DNA of 64,000 nt. Source: Anthonomus grandis grandis. Its lineage: Eukaryota > Arthropoda > Insecta > Coleoptera > Curculionidae. Of the stretch, positions 47,099-58,589 are shown one piece after another (position 1 is the first letter of the stretch; each line of letters starts with the position of its first letter). The DNA is taken from positions 19,487,100 through 19,551,099 of the forward strand of contig NC_065554.1 of assembly GCF_022605725.1 (NCBI RefSeq), read 5' to 3'. The translations under genes were made by a program, and so were the position numbers. The notes under the pieces were generated by a model. That model searched no databases. It was not told the origin of the DNA and saw nothing but the letters and a program-made list of their open reading frames with translations.

Positions 47099-47216
47099 CT
47101 GGCAGGTGGGGGTGGCAGAGGGATGTTCTGCTATCACTGCCCACCTGCTCTCCATCCCGGAGCTCCGCAACCAAGACTGCCCACCTTGGAATACCCTTTT
47201 ACCCCGTCACACCCAT
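47099..47216 (+). CDS. Drgx: Drgx first coding exon (N-terminus)
   Basis: The acceptor TTGTTTTAG ends at 47098 and the donor GTAAGT starts at 47217. ATG at 47123 opens MFCYHCPPALHPGAPQPRLP and runs 31 codons plus one base (phase 1), whose T joins AT of the next exon to make Tyr. The M-F-[CY]-[YF]-H-C-P-P start is characteristic of DRGX (paired-related homeobox-like 1) proteins, which begin a short distance before their homeodomain, so this start is chosen. Codons upstream of the ATG in the exon are open but unsupported. The exon is GC-rich compared with its flanks. Drgx is a nuclear transcription factor; in vertebrates it acts in dorsal root ganglion and dorsal spinal neurons. A 9.1-kb intron follows. 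Confidence 0.87.
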
Positions 47217-47769
47217 GTAAGTATAGGAAATGGATGGAATATTCAATAAAAGACGAACAATAGACGACTGATTTTTAGATGTCGAATTACATATTGATCT
47301 GTGACTAATGTATACCTTTTGACCGTAAATTAGTATTGCATGACCGGTCTTGAGTCGTGAAATGACAATTATTTTACTGTTTTCATTTAGTTGAGGAAAA
47401 TACCTTGCTCAACATTACGTTTTATCATAAAGGCATCATCAGGGTATTTAAGTGTAAGAATAATGTACCAGAATTTAAAGTGCGTTATATAGATTTCTGT
47501 TCCTACAAGTTGGAAAATCATCTGCTTTTCTCTTTCTTTTCTACAATTTATTAAGAAAAACAAGGAAAAGTAACCTGGTGATCCTTTTTCAATATACATT
47601 TATTAGGCTGATTCTTTCCTTGATTAAATAAATTCATCTCATACCTCAGTGAAAATTATTCTGAATTACTTTTAAAGATAATTTTTACTATGGGTAATTT
47701 TAAATTAAACTGTCCTAAGAAATGAATTCCTAATCCAAATTTTCTTATTAGAATTACCTCGTACAATAA
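47217..47769. other. start of Drgx intron 2, nothing recognised
   Basis: Mixed sequence without legible coding content. Confidence 0.4.
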
Positions 47770-48110
47770 CGAGCATCTCTATTATTACCCCATTTCAACG
47801 ACAAGACTAAATACACATTTGACACTAATATCCATAATCAAGTTACTGCCAGGGACGGGACAATACGTCCTATATGGTAGCTAATTTTTATTCAGTTTAC
47901 CCCGGGGAGATCGAAACCCCTAATAACAAATTTCGACAGCACATGCCACACAACTATACTGCGGGGTTACTTATCGCATTAGTACGGGGGTCGTAAAGAG
48001 GAATATTTTTCGACAACCTGTGATTATTACGGGATAATCTTATAAGCCTTCTAACGGAGGGTGATCTCTTGATAATGACAGTATTTTCCTGTCTGGTAAT
48101 AAATAGAGAA
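47770..48110. promoter_or_regulatory. candidate conserved intronic element
   Basis: About 340 bp of mixed composition (TACCCCGGGGAGATCGAAAC, CTGCGGGGTTAC, ACGGGATAATC) inside Drgx intron 2, with ATTA/TAAT cores and no coding frame. Enhancer function is inferred from composition and position only. Confidence 0.35.
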
Positions 48111-48539
48111 TTTTCTTTTTCTATTTACTCATAGAAAACATACATTCTAAGTAGGGTCATTTTTTAAATGACAGAAATGTTATTAGTTTAGATTATGGGT
48201 CGATAAAATAGTAAATGAAAGAATTAATATTTTGTTCAAACGGGGGCCCTAAATTTACCCTACACGATAAAAATCCACTAAATTGACAAAAAATTGGAGG
48301 AAATTTGGATAATACCGCTACTGTAAGAGCAAGTGAGGTAAATAATGCAAATATATTTATAAATTATGGTTTTCAAGAACTTGGTTTTTCCAGAATAACA
48401 ACTTGACGTATTTTGAGGAAGAATTGCGGTTTACAGGTTATAAAGAGTGTGAGGTTATAAAACAAGATTTCAGTGTTTAATAAAACGTGGTGGTCTGTAG
48501 CAAATTAATGAAATATTTATTTATGAGCCTTTGCTAGAA
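48111..48539. other. AT-rich intronic DNA
   Basis: Nothing recognised. Confidence 0.4.
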
Positions 48540-48800
48540 ACTTTGGAATTATATGTTATTAGGGGTCCAGTGCTACGGGCCTTTGCTACTTGCTTGAGAG
48601 GCCGAGAATAGTTTTTCTAAACAAATTATGAACTTAATGAACCTTATCACACATATCAAAATTGGAGTTCCACAAGGAACAGTTATTGGCCCTATACTTT
48701 TAATAATATACATTAATGACAAATCCTAATATTCATAATGATTCACTGATATCATATGCCGATATTACGATTGCGGTGTTTCATGGAACTTCTTAACATG
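48540..48800 (+). pseudogene. jockey-like LINE RT palm fragment
   Basis: The + strand reads LRAFATCLRGRE (about 48572), then KIGVPQGTVIGPILLIIYIN plus D (about 48658-48720). After a frameshift comes DSLISYADITIAVFHGTS (48741-48797). This is the segment from the RT palm through the polymerase box, where the family has SYADDTAVLF; here the second Asp is Ile. Nothing before or after belongs to the same frame. Confidence 0.75.
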
Positions 48801-48859
48801 ATAGTCCTATAGTTGCAACCTTTGGTGTGACACTCAAATTACGAGACAGTTTTACCACT

Positions 48860-48935
48860 TAACCAAAACTCTTTATTTTTACTTTTGACGCGTGTTTCGA
48901 TAAGGACGTTAGCATCTTCGGGAGAAGATTAAAAC
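48860..48935. repeat. dispersed retroelement-end-like repeat
   Basis: Contains TTTTGACGCGTGTTTCGAT followed by AGGACGTTAGCATCTTCGGG, the type of sequence repeated at ends of insect Penelope-like or other retroelements. A different but related type (ACGACGTTTCGGTTGG) is at 61647. No protein-coding part was seen. Confidence 0.35.
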
Positions 48936-49129
48936 AGTTTTAATGTTAATGCTTAAAAACCGAAGCCACTTGGCACTGTGGGTACTTTTTAATATCTTAG
49001 TGTATTTTCTGAAGGTATACTTTTAGATAATTGGATCGAATCTTATTAAATATTATTAAACCAATTTAAAAGAACAATGTTTTAAATTATTGTCCTATTT
49101 CAAAATTACCTTTTCCGGTCTTTTGGGTA

Positions 49130-50100
49130 TTTTTCTATGTTACCCAAAAAGTCCTATCCGAATGATAGGATTAAGCAACTGGTCTGCAAGTTCGATAAAG
49201 TTAACTTCTACTTGAAGGATTGTGGGAGTGTTTCCTACGGAGGCTGTTATTAGACATTTAGGTTCGTAGATTAGGTCCGTAGTCTCTTTCTTCTTTGATC
49301 CTTCGGCATACCAGATAAAGGACCCTCTTTCTAATGATTTTAGCATTTGTCCTTATTGATGATGATTTGCCTTTACCACTTTAAAGGAACAATCAAAATT
49401 AAATAATTCCTCTTCCCTTTTATTTGTTTGTTTTATCTAGGTGTATGTCTTTTAGAATCTTAAGGTCATCATATCAGTTAGATTTCAGTCTGGTCAGGTT
49501 CCTTTTCTATATATACATGCAACAATCTCAAGTAAAGTTTCAACAGTTGCAGAAGAGCAAATAGTAATTATGTTTACTTGTTCTGTCAATTATTTACTCA
49601 GTTTTTGTCGACAATATTAAATAACCGTAGGTTATGATAGGCTTAATAATCGTTTGGTAGGACCACTTAATAATGAGAAGAGTTAAGGTCCCCATATTTT
49701 ATTAAAGGCATATTCGCAGGTCCATAGTGCTAATGTTGTTTTTTTGATAGTCCTTTCCTTTTGATGTTCCAAATCAATTTTTGGTCAAGAATGATACTAA
49801 GATCATAAACTTCCTTTAAAAGCTCTATGATTTTTCTTTTAGGAGTAGTGGTTTTATATTCAGCTTCCTTCTTTTTGGAAATTGTATAATTACATATTTG
49901 CTTGCATCGACATTTAGTCCATTCTGTATGCATTATGTCCTGACAAGGTTAAGTGCTCTTCGCATTTATTTTGGAAGAATATTGTCGTGTCTGTCTCTTA
50001 TTATAACTAAAGATCTGTGTAGTCTTGAACTTGTTGTTACCAGTAGGCCATTGAAAACTACGGCCTTAAACAAGTCTCCAACTTCAAATCATACTTTTAC
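49130..50100 (-). pseudogene. I/R1-like LINE, RT end and RNase H, decayed
   Basis: Minus strand, from about 50030 downward: SLVIIIRDRHDNILPK, stop, MRRALNLV, and CIQNGLNVDASKYV, the post-polymerase region. Then KTTTPKRKII, ELLKEVYDLSIILDQKLIWN (about 49820-49750), the YLGV.LD.KL.W box. At 49346-49140 comes an RNase H: SFIWYAEGSK, matching W.TDGSK with Glu for the expected Asp, then YEPKCLITASVGN and ILQVEVNFIELADQLL. About 350 bp between the parts is not legible. The domain order matches the + strand element at 9230-11560, so both may be one family. Confidence 0.7.
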
Positions 50101-53100
50101 AACTCTGACTGAGACGGTTATCGGACCAATGTTCGCAGTGACTGCTACAAACTTACGTGGATTTAATTCATTGTGTGTTGGTTTTCTTCTACGGTGTGTA
50201 GATAAATTGATAAATTATTACTGTTACCTCATCATAGGTTTATCAGTGATAGATCGGAAGAAATTTTGCATGCAGCGTACGTTATTTTTTCGATTTCGAG
50301 ATACTTTTTGGTCAAGACCCAGTCAATTTGAGCAAGCTACTGATTCATCTACAATGACTAAGTTTGTTCTAGATGGCAGATCTATTGCGATAGAAGAAAC
50401 CGAAAACTTCTTGACTTCAAACTGAGCTTCTCAAATTTGTAATTATTGTGGTAATGACTTACAAATATAAGGTTTCTTAAAACGAAATACAAAGGACTTA
50501 ATTGGAAGTTGTCCGTAAAACAAATAGGCATCGTTTTTTTAAATGATGGCCTCAAGAATCTTAGTATCAAAAACTTATACTTGTTCACTCACTTTGGTTT
50601 CAATGATAAAAGATTCACTTCTTACTTTTACCTTATATTGAACGTTATATAATCAATCATAATGTGTAAAACTGATAATTTTCATTTGAACCAGCTTTAA
50701 TAACTTAATATTGAGTCAGCTTTGATCAAATAATATTTCAATTTCCGATCGTAATAAAAAAGTTGTTGAATGAATCTTTTTAATGGAGTTATGATGAGCT
50801 GTTATTATTTTTAATGTTTCTATAGGTGAGTCTAAAAAAACTATAAAACTAGCATTGAAGTAACAGTTTCAGATACGAAAAGCAATAATTACTACTTTAT
50901 ATTTTATATCATGTTGATTATAGACAAATAATTAATTCAGTATGGTGGGTTTGAACGCTGGAATAAAAACTATTTAAATTTTCTTAGTAATATTATTATT
51001 ACTTCTTGTTACAAATTCTTAATTTTTTTGTACGTAAACTTATTTGATTCTGGAGAAAAATGACAAATAAATGACCGAGTTCCAAGAAAGAAATATCATT
51101 CATAATGTGAGGTTGAGACAAGAATTTCGTTTCATTTGTTAAAACTTTTAAGTATAATCTGCAAGTCTATCTTCGGTGCAAATATCCATGTTATGATACC
51201 TAATCTAGGAAAACTATTGAATTTTTAACTAGGTCTTTATTTTTGCATTTTATGTCCGTGTAACTATTTTAAATGATTCGAAAATGTTGTATTCAAACCC
51301 GCATAAATCATAATTTTATTATGGTTCTCCATGACATTTGCCTCTGAGGTGGGATATTAATATATTCTAGGAAAAATACCTAATTTTTAATTATTTCTTG
51401 ATCATTTCTCTAATTATTTGAATTGCTTGGAAATATATTTTCCACATATATTTTGTCGCTCTACATACGGAAAATTTCATGCCATTATAATCTTTTATAA
51501 TACTTTTAAGGTCTAAGTCTGTTGTTGCTAAAAATAGAAAAAAATTAAAATTTTTTCTATTTGCTACGAGTACGAAAACTATTTTCAATTAAATTAGTAA
51601 TTCTGGTTTTAGAACTTTATTAAATTAAACTGAAAATTAAGGTAAAATGAAAATCCTTCAGAGACTGAAGAATTTCCATTTTACCTTAACCTACGACTCC
51701 ACTGCAAGTATGGACTATTTCTTCACTAAAATGAAAATATTAATTAATATGAACATTACGTAGTACTTCCACAAAAGAGCAAAAACAAATATTCGTATTA
51801 TCTGCAAACATGTAAATTTTACAAGGAATTCTATTTTGGGATTATCACTGAGAAATGAGAAATAAAAAATAGTCAAGTTTAATAATAAAACTTTCAATCA
51901 TCTATATGATATATATACCGGAATAGTGAAATAGACCAACTAAAGCAATTAAGAACTACAGCTCTTAATTCATATTGTTTAAGAAGAAGCAGTTGGTTAT
52001 GGTTGACACAAATAAATATCTTAAGCAAATTACATATTATAGCTATTTCAGCATTAATTTTAGCTCCAGAGAAAGAAGATATTCAATCAATTTTGAATCT
52101 TTTTGCACAAAGCAAATATTTTTAAGTCCTGCAACCTTAACTCTTATTATAAAATGAAGATATAAATTAAGTAAAAAAAAATTGACAAAACCATTTAAAA
52201 ATCTAGAAGTAAAATTAGAGAGTTTATTTCTAAATTAGGTTTTTCATATTTTTTCCAAACATGCATTCATCTATAATCCCTGCATTTATCTTTTTTAAAA
52301 TAAGCTCTATTAAATAAAGAAAACTAATATTTACATTCCTTTTGACGAATACCGATTACTGCGGCTGACTTAATCAATTCCATTTCAAAAAAATGCTGAA
52401 TTTTTTAAATCAATAAAGAAAAACGGATCTAGATAACTACCAAAAAAAAACTAATTAAGTAACATCAGTTTTCCGAAGTCCACATATCAAAACTCAGATT
52501 AGAGAGAAGCCCAGGAAAAATATGTCGGTATTTTAGCGCTCCAAGAGGGTGTGTGTTGAGGCAAATAGAATTTGCCACGTCTAAAACTTTTATCGAAACA
52601 TCTAAACCGATTAGCCGAATGGACTGGCCGCAACTTCGCAACTTACCAAAAGTAGATTCGGACAGAAACGAGATAACTTCGTCTCACAGCACTGAAACTC
52701 GGTTAGACCTTATCGAGTTTACTATACTGCTGTGGTCAAGATGGCAAATATCAAGTAAAATTTTATTTTTTGCAGGTTTTTGGATGGTTTTATGATTTTC
52801 GTTTCTTAATGTGATTAAAAAAAATTATTTTTAATGTTGTTAAATTTATTTGACGTTATAATTTTTTCAAAGAGAAATCTACAGGATAAGTAGATCAGCG
52901 GAGAGAAAAAACCTTTTATGATAGTTGCGTCTACAGATTTTCGAGAAAAGTGACAAATTTTGAAAATGCTTCAACTACCAAATTTGCATTTAGATTCCAT
53001 GATAACATATTCTTCTTACGAAATATGAGGTAATGTCTCTGTTGTAGCTGGTTTAATCTTCTTTGATTATTTTTATTATCTTTTTTCTGTTTAGTTTTAG

Positions 53101-53255
53101 AATTTAATAAAGGCATATTGACAGTAGTTTTGATACTTATTAATTTGAAAAATGGGGTTTATAACGTTAATTAGAAATGGATAAAATTTAGGTAATTAAT
53201 AATACCTAGGCATAATGAATATTCTAATAGTAAAATAAGGCCAATTTTTTAAATG
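50101..53255. other. intronic DNA, mostly unrecognised
   Basis: A 175-codon + strand frame at 49898-50425 overlaps the minus-strand LINE and is not accepted. 52500-52790 is less AT-rich (for example GACTGGCCGCAACTTCG) with an 80-codon frame lacking any known domain; it could be a conserved element. A foldback lies at 51637-51689. Confidence 0.35.
51637..51727. repeat. foldback plus dispersed repeat block
   Basis: Arms 51637-51661 and 51665-51689 are reverse complements with two mismatches and a 3-base loop. The right arm runs into CTACGACTCCACTGCAA and TATGGACTATTTCTTCACT, shared with 32040-32079. Confidence 0.8.
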
Positions 53256-53259
53256 AATG

Positions 53260-53620
53260 GTAACCTTAGAGTTGGTTTGATTATGGCAGTGAATTTCCTT
53301 CGTGAATGGCCTCTGCGTTGCCCGAATCTTAGTTCATTGGATTTTTTCTTTTTATGGGTTATATTAAGTCATTAGTTCATACAGGAGAAATCCGTACACG
53401 AAAGCACTATTTAGAAAATTCATGATTCCACCAATGTTATCAGAAATAAATGAGGAATTTTATTGCAAATAAAGCGGCACTATTTGGTAAAAGGATTAAT
53501 AAAATGCTCTGTATCCTGTAATAAGCGACATTTTACTAAGGCATACTTGGCTTAAAATATTGATTTAATGAGTTTAACCTGAAATTGCTTTTTGGCGCAT
53601 TTACTACGGACCATCCTGTA
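53260..53620 (+). pseudogene. mariner-like transposase C-terminus and right end
   Basis: The + strand reads FLREWPLRCPNLSSLDFF, then across shifts LWVILSH and IRTRKH-like sequence. It continues KIHDSTNVIRNK, RHYLVKGLIKC and RHFTKAYLA. The family pattern is EWPPRSPDLTPLDFFLWG, then K...YPTNVIR-type sequence, so only the C-terminal third is present. The element end CCATCCTGTA (53611-53620), with TA, matches the CAGGATG end of the MITE at 3332 and of the copy at 28880. No left part was found. Confidence 0.65.
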
Positions 53621-54224
53621 TATTCCTAAAGTTTAACGTCAGCCCTATCATAATCCAATATTTTCGTGATCTATGAAGTAAGATTTTGCCGCTAGCATAG
53701 TCGATTCAAAATTATTAATGAAAAAGCTCTATGCCCCTGATATTCTTATATTTTTTATCAGTTATTGCTTTATTTAGTTTCTTATGTTTTATATATCTCA
53801 TTTTTCTTGTTTCTTTTTTTTTATTCCTTCGCCTTTAATTTTTTTTGTCATAGTTATCATACTTCTGATGTATTGATCTTATTTTCAGTCTTTATAGGCA
53901 TATTAACATTTTATTTTAAATTTTTTATTTGGCCCCCATAATCTCTATGCTCTTGCTCCTCTTATAACTTTTATTAGTAATTATTTTATTTTTATTATTG
54001 CTCCTAATGTCTTTTCGCGTTCTTCTAATTTATTCCTTTTTTCTATTTCTCCGTCTTTAATTTTCTTTGTCATATTTCCTATTTTTCTTTTCTTCAGTTT
54101 TATACTCCATAACTTTTATTTTTAATATTATCAGGTATTTGTAACATTTTTTTAAAAACGTCTTTTATGAGTTACTTAAGAGTGGATTAATAAATAAAGG
54201 TTGCTTCAATAAGCACGCAACGCA
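53621..54224. other. T-rich intronic DNA
   Basis: Pyrimidine-rich, nothing recognised. Confidence 0.45.
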
Positions 54225-55290
54225 AACGCAAGATTTGAATTGCGCGCCATGTTTGACCGTTATAATGCCATTGATTATGACGTGACAGATGGGAGTTAGT
54301 AAACATGGAGCATTACGTGGTAGAGCAACGCTTATTGTTTGTCAAAAGTCATTATCAAAATGGTAAAAGTCTAATCCCCATTATTTGTAAAGTATGTCTA
54401 ATATTCGGTCGAAATAGTGTTCCTAATTCGTCTACTGTGAAAAGAATAATTAAAAAATTTGAAAATACTGCTTCGATTAGTGATGGAAATATCCGATACG
54501 AGCTCGTAGAGGTCTTTCAGAACAGAACATCATAGTCACATCTCGCGAACTGCGAGAGTGTGATAGAAAGGCCAGAGGCGTCGATTCGTTATGGGGCATA
54601 AGAACTGAACATTTCAGCAGGCACTTTTAAGCGAATTCTCACTAAAGATTTACAGCTGCATGTCTATAAAATCCAACTGACTCGAGAACTTCTGTTAGCA
54701 GACCATGAACAGCGACGATAATTCATCAATGGTATCCTTGAGCAACTTTAGAAAGCAATGCATCCACAACATCTCACTCTTTGGTGTGCATTATGATCTG
54801 GAGGAATAATTGGACCATTTTTCTTCAAAAACGAAGAAGGTAAAGCGATAACGGTAAATGGCGAACGTTATCGTGCTATAATAACAGTTTCTTGTGCATC
54901 CTTTGGAAGCTATTGATCTTGACGACATGTGTTTTCAGCAAGATGGTGCCACATGTCATACCGCCAGTGAAGTATTGTCGATCTTGCACGAGTTTGCTTC
55001 TGGCCGTGTCATTTCCGGATTTGGTGATCAGAATTGGCCTCCACGCCCCTACAATTTAACGTCTTTAGACTTAGAGGTTATGTGAAGTTACAGATTTATG
55101 TCAATAAGCCTACAACCATCGAAGCATTGAAAGTCAAAATTAGACGCTATATCAATGAAATATTACCATATGTATACAATAACGTTATTGAAAATTTCAT
55201 CATATGACTACCCTTATATGCCAGCAAAGCCGTGGCGACCATTTACAAGATATTTTGTTTCATACATGATTCCCAACTGTATATTTTTTA
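54225..55290 (+). pseudogene. mariner-like transposase, decayed, both ends of protein legible
   Basis: ATG at 54305 starts MEHYVVEQRLLFVKSHYQNG, followed by STVKRIIKKFENTASI (helix-turn-helix) and a stop at 54533. Later frames give LHVYKIQLTRELLLADHEQR (about 54655-54715), LWCALXSGGIIGPFFFKNEE and TVNGERY (about 54850). Then come IDLDDMCFQQDGATCHTASE, with the second catalytic Asp (about 54910-54970), GRVISGFGDQNWPPRPYNLT (about 55000-55060) and LRGYVKLQIYVNKPTTIEAL (about 55070-55130). The block normally carrying the first catalytic Asp is not legible, probably deleted. The family is the same insect mariner-like group as at 29276, but a distinct subgroup (EHY.VEQR start). Confidence 0.85.
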
Positions 55291-55679
55291 AATCAATAAA
55301 TATTTTAATAATTTGTTACAGAAATCCATGTTTTATTGAACACTGAAATCTTGCGCTCAAATTGAAATACCAATTCGATGCAAGGTAACATATATCTAGA
55401 AAAATTTAATACTTTAATAGTTCCTTGGTGGAATTCATGTGTCGAGTTGAAGTAAGTTGCCGCGGTTATCTTGTTTCTTCTCTTATTTTTTTTGTCTTTG
55501 TCTCTAGTGGGTATCAAAACTACAATTATAGCTTTAATCAAATTATTTTGATTTTAGTCTCTATCAGCATTTTCTATAGAGCAATAGACAATAGCCATAT
55601 AAAAGTATCTTTTTTTTATTCTTTAAACAAACAATAGTTAAATCCTCTAATATCAGCAAAAAATAACGAACTTTTTGTG
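55291..55679. other. AT-rich intronic DNA
   Basis: Nothing recognised; two overlapping opposite 70-78 codon frames have no family resemblance. Confidence 0.4.
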
Positions 55680-56280
55680 ACGTTCCTCAATTCACTTGTC
55701 GAATTCAACTAAAACGGCCAATTTTATTTTGATCATTGAACAGATTAACCAGTCAGCGCCGTCAACAGAAATTACTTTTTGATTTCGCATTCCATTTGAA
55801 ACCCCGATACGGCCCTGTAAATTCAATAAAACCAACCGGATTTGACAAACGAGAAATTACATTCGACTGATACCCAATTTAAAAATGAGCCCGAATCGTT
55901 TTTTTACTCCCTGTTCATCCTAGTCGTGGATGAACGTGGATACAAAATAAACACTTTAAAAAATTAAGTTAAATTCTGGATCGATACGTTCCACATGCCA
56001 TGCCTAAATAAATATTTAAATATAAAGATCCGCGATGTTCGGGCGCGGTTTTAATTCGCGGGGGCACAAAGCAGATTATAAGATTAAATATACAAATTCC
56101 CTGAATTAAACATGAGATTTTAATTAATATATCCTCGCATCCTGCTAATTATATTATACGGAAAAGTTCGGAAACGGCATCACCATCATCATCATCATCA
56201 GCCGAGTCGGGAGTTTTAACTCGTAAAACTTTTCACAGTCGCGTTACGGTTTGTTGGGGAGTAAATTTCGTTTTGAGTTG
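55680..56280. promoter_or_regulatory. candidate conserved intronic element before Drgx homeobox exon
   Basis: About 600 bp of mixed composition immediately upstream of the exon at 56322. It includes AACCAGTCAGCGCCGTCAAC, GATACGGCCCTGTAAATTC, GTTCGGGCGCGGTTTTAATT and a (CAT/ATC)n run near 56183. Clustered TTAATT and TAAT cores are present. No coding frame. A regulatory role is inferred. Confidence 0.35.
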
Positions 56281-56321
56281 TGGGCCTGGAAACACATAAA
56301 AAATGATTTTATTTATTGCAG

Positions 56322-56413
56322 ATACTAGCTACTCCTATCATCCGGCTATCCACGATGACACTTTCGTAAGGAGAAAACAGAGGAGAAATAGGACAACATT
56401 TACTTTACAACAA
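56322..56413 (+). CDS. Drgx: Drgx second coding exon (basic region, homeodomain 1-12)
   Basis: The acceptor TTATTGCAG ends at 56321 and the donor GTAAGT starts at 56414. The first two bases complete a Tyr codon from the previous exon, then 30 codons read TSYSYHPAIHDDTFVRRKQR and RNRTTFTLQQ. The last 12 residues are homeodomain positions 1-12, with Arg5 and Phe8 in place. DD.F.RRKQRRNRTTFTLQQ is the signature immediately preceding and opening the DRGX homeodomain and distinguishes it from related paired-like genes such as Arx, Rx or Otp. The ATG at 56303 lies upstream of the acceptor, in intron sequence, and is not a start. The exon ends in phase 0. An RTE-like LINE and other repeats occupy the next intron. 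Confidence 0.93.
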
Positions 56414-56513
56414 GTAAGTACTAAAGTTTTGGGTAAATTTAAAAAAATATATATTGGATTCAAACCACCAAGAGCTGAATCATCAGTTTGAGAAGCGCCC
56501 ATTTTTTTTTTAT

Positions 56514-56551
56514 GAAACCTTTGAAATCTAAACTTTGATTTCAAAGGTTTC
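56514..56551. repeat. 15-bp perfect inverted repeat
   Basis: GAAACCTTTGAAATC and GATTTCAAAGGTTTC are exact reverse complements around TAAACTTT, 100 bp downstream of a Drgx exon. Confidence 0.85.
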
Positions 56552-56744
56552 TAATCAGGAATAATACAATATTTATCTTAACGGTTATTTAAATATTTTG
56601 ATAGTAAAACAACCCAAATCAGTAAAAAAAAACATGTTATTTGATTGGCTAAGATGCGATGAAATATTTATTTCGACAGTGATATTTTCAAAGGTTTCTT
56701 AAGATCCGAAACTACAAAAAAATTAATTAAAAACTTAATAAATT

Positions 56745-57655
56745 AGTGTTTCGGCACCGTATGTCATTACAGGAAACACGCATTGGTCGAAGGTCTTCTT
56801 TTTTGACGAAGGTGATGTGAAATGCTGCTCTTAAAGATATCTGATTTAAGTTCCATATGCAGTTCATGGGTAATTGTTTCTTGCAGTTTAGTGGTTTGTT
56901 TCAGATTTCATAACCTAAGTATTTATATTTGTGGACTAGTATTATCTAGTTACCACCGAACTTTAGGTGTTCACTTGGCATGAATTGCGTCTTCTTAGTG
57001 TGATCTCAGTAATCACAGTTCTAATATTTCCCAAGTCTGCTATTAAAGCTATGTCGTGGGCAAATCGGGAGAGCATTTCGCCGTCAATACAGATTCCTTT
57101 GGTGCCTTGTCTAATTACTTTTTCGACTTAATATATTTTGTATCCTTATCAATCTTATAGTCATCATTGCTGTATATGTCTTCAATCAGTTTAGAACACC
57201 GATACCGTCTTTCCTCCGGCGCTTTCATTATATTTTTTGTTATGATCGTATCAAATGCTTTTCGGAAGTCGATGAAGGCCAGGACCAGCGGTCGGTTATA
57301 TTTGACGAATTTTTCTGTAAGGTATTTTATACATTGGAGGTGATAGTCAGTGCCAAAGTTTTTCCTAAATCCGCCTGTTCTCCCTGTGTTCACAATCCAA
57401 TTTCTAATCGATTTGCTATTATTCTTGTGAATAGCTTGTAGAGGAACAGGCTTATGGATCGGTAGTTTTTAAGATTTATTGGATGGCTCTTCTTATGTAT
57501 TAAAATGATTATGATTAGGATGCTGTATTTTCTCTAAAATTCTGTCCTTCAAATCTTTACGGTTTCTATAACACTACCGTTTTCACCAGGAGCTTTACTT
57601 CTTTTATTATCTTTAGTGCGTATTTTATTTCATTAATATATTATTTGGAATAAGG
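56745..57655 (-). pseudogene. RTE-type LINE reverse transcriptase, decayed
   Basis: Minus strand, from 57655 downward: EIKYALKIIKRSKAPGENG, ILIHKKSHPINLKNYRSISL, YKLFTRIIANRLE (about 57480-57410) and TGGFRKNFGTDYHLQ. Then comes LVLAFIDFRKAFDTI, the intact first catalytic box (about 57290-57250), and KLIEDIYSNDDYKI. FAHDIALIADLGNI follows (about 57060), where the polymerase box FADD has His for Asp. At the 3' side come SEHLKFGGN, KYKYLGYEI and RPMRVSCNDI. Frameshifts break it into at least five frames. It lies antisense within Drgx intron 3. Confidence 0.85.
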
Positions 57656-58136
57656 AATGTAAGAATTGAATTTACATTAAAAAAAATCAAAAACCAACAA
57701 TTTTAAAACAGTTAAAAAATGTGTGTGATATTTATTTTAACAATTATCTTAAAAACTGAACAATCCTGAATCCGTAAAAAATCATTTTCTTTTTAGTTCT
57801 AATATGATAAAATATATGGTTTGTAGTGATTTTAAAAGTTCACCCTGAAAATGGTAATTAAACGTTCTTCTCAATATTGGTATAAGGATTCGACGACTTG
57901 ATATTTTTTCTTACCTCGTTACTTGCTGATCGAATATTTATCATCGAAATGATTTTAAAAAACTTGTTTGCGGATTAAATTGATTTTTTCCCTTATCGGT
58001 TTAAATTAATAAAATACAATAGGAATGACCCAGAGATGTTAAAAAAATTGTTCTTCATGTAGTTTCATCAGAAAATAAAAAAATATGCCAATTTCTTCTT
58101 AAATTATATAAACGTTACATATACAGCGCTTGCTAA
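57656..58136. other. AT-rich intronic DNA
   Basis: Nothing recognised. Confidence 0.45.
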
Positions 58137-58500
58137 GCTATCTAATAACATTTTTGAAATCATAAATGAAGAGCTATGGCACAGTGACGCTGCTTGAATA
58201 TTCTAAGCAGTTTAATACGATACCATAGACTTCTCATATCTAAAATTACATATTTTGGATGTTCTGAGATAAAGCTGTTTAAAAGCTTTTTTAAATTCAC
58301 TACCTTAATATTCTGAAAAGTATCATATACTATTTGGTGTTCCACAAGGTGTTCCAACTTACTTATACTACTGATATTTTGTCGTCTTTAAAGAATTATC
58401 ATATGATGGCTTTTACTAATAATAGACAGCTTTATATCTCTTGTGCTCCTACTGAACTTAACGTTGCCTGTGTGCCTATAATCTTCTTTTGCTTCTTCTT
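58137..58500 (+). pseudogene. jockey/CR1-like LINE RT palm fragment
   Basis: The + strand reads LEYSKQFNTI (family LD.SKAFDTI, about 58194-58224), HRLLISKITYFGCSEIKLFK (about 58228-58287), FGVPQGV (about 58334) and, after a shift, TTDILSSLKNYHMMAFTNNR followed by QLYISCAPTELNV (58368-58470). The polymerase box F-A-D-D-T-Q is changed to F-T-N-N-R-Q. A TTC/ATC microsatellite follows to about 58545. Confidence 0.8.
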
Positions 58501-58589
58501 CTTCTTCATCATCATCTTTTTCTTTTTCCTCTTTTTCTCCTTGTATAAAATCAAAGTGATCTGTTAATTCCGAGCTAACGTCATAACGT

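Noticed and set aside
49898..50425. 175-codon + strand open frame, the third longest in the window
   Set aside because: It partly overlaps a minus-strand LINE whose RT and RNase H blocks are legible, and its own translation resembles no family.
52553..52795. 80-codon frame in a less AT-rich block
   Set aside because: No recognisable domain or splice context; kept only as a possible conserved block.
54894..55085. Separate small gene at 54894
   Set aside because: It is the catalytic-core piece (FQQDGATCHTA) of the mariner-like pseudogene at 54225-55290.
56170..56205. Coding CAC/CAT histidine repeat
   Set aside because: The ATC/CAT run lies outside any supported exon and is a simple microsatellite.
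56303..56491. 62-codon frame starting at ATG 56303
   Set aside because: The ATG and the tail are intronic; only 56322-56413 is supported by splice sites and homeodomain similarity.
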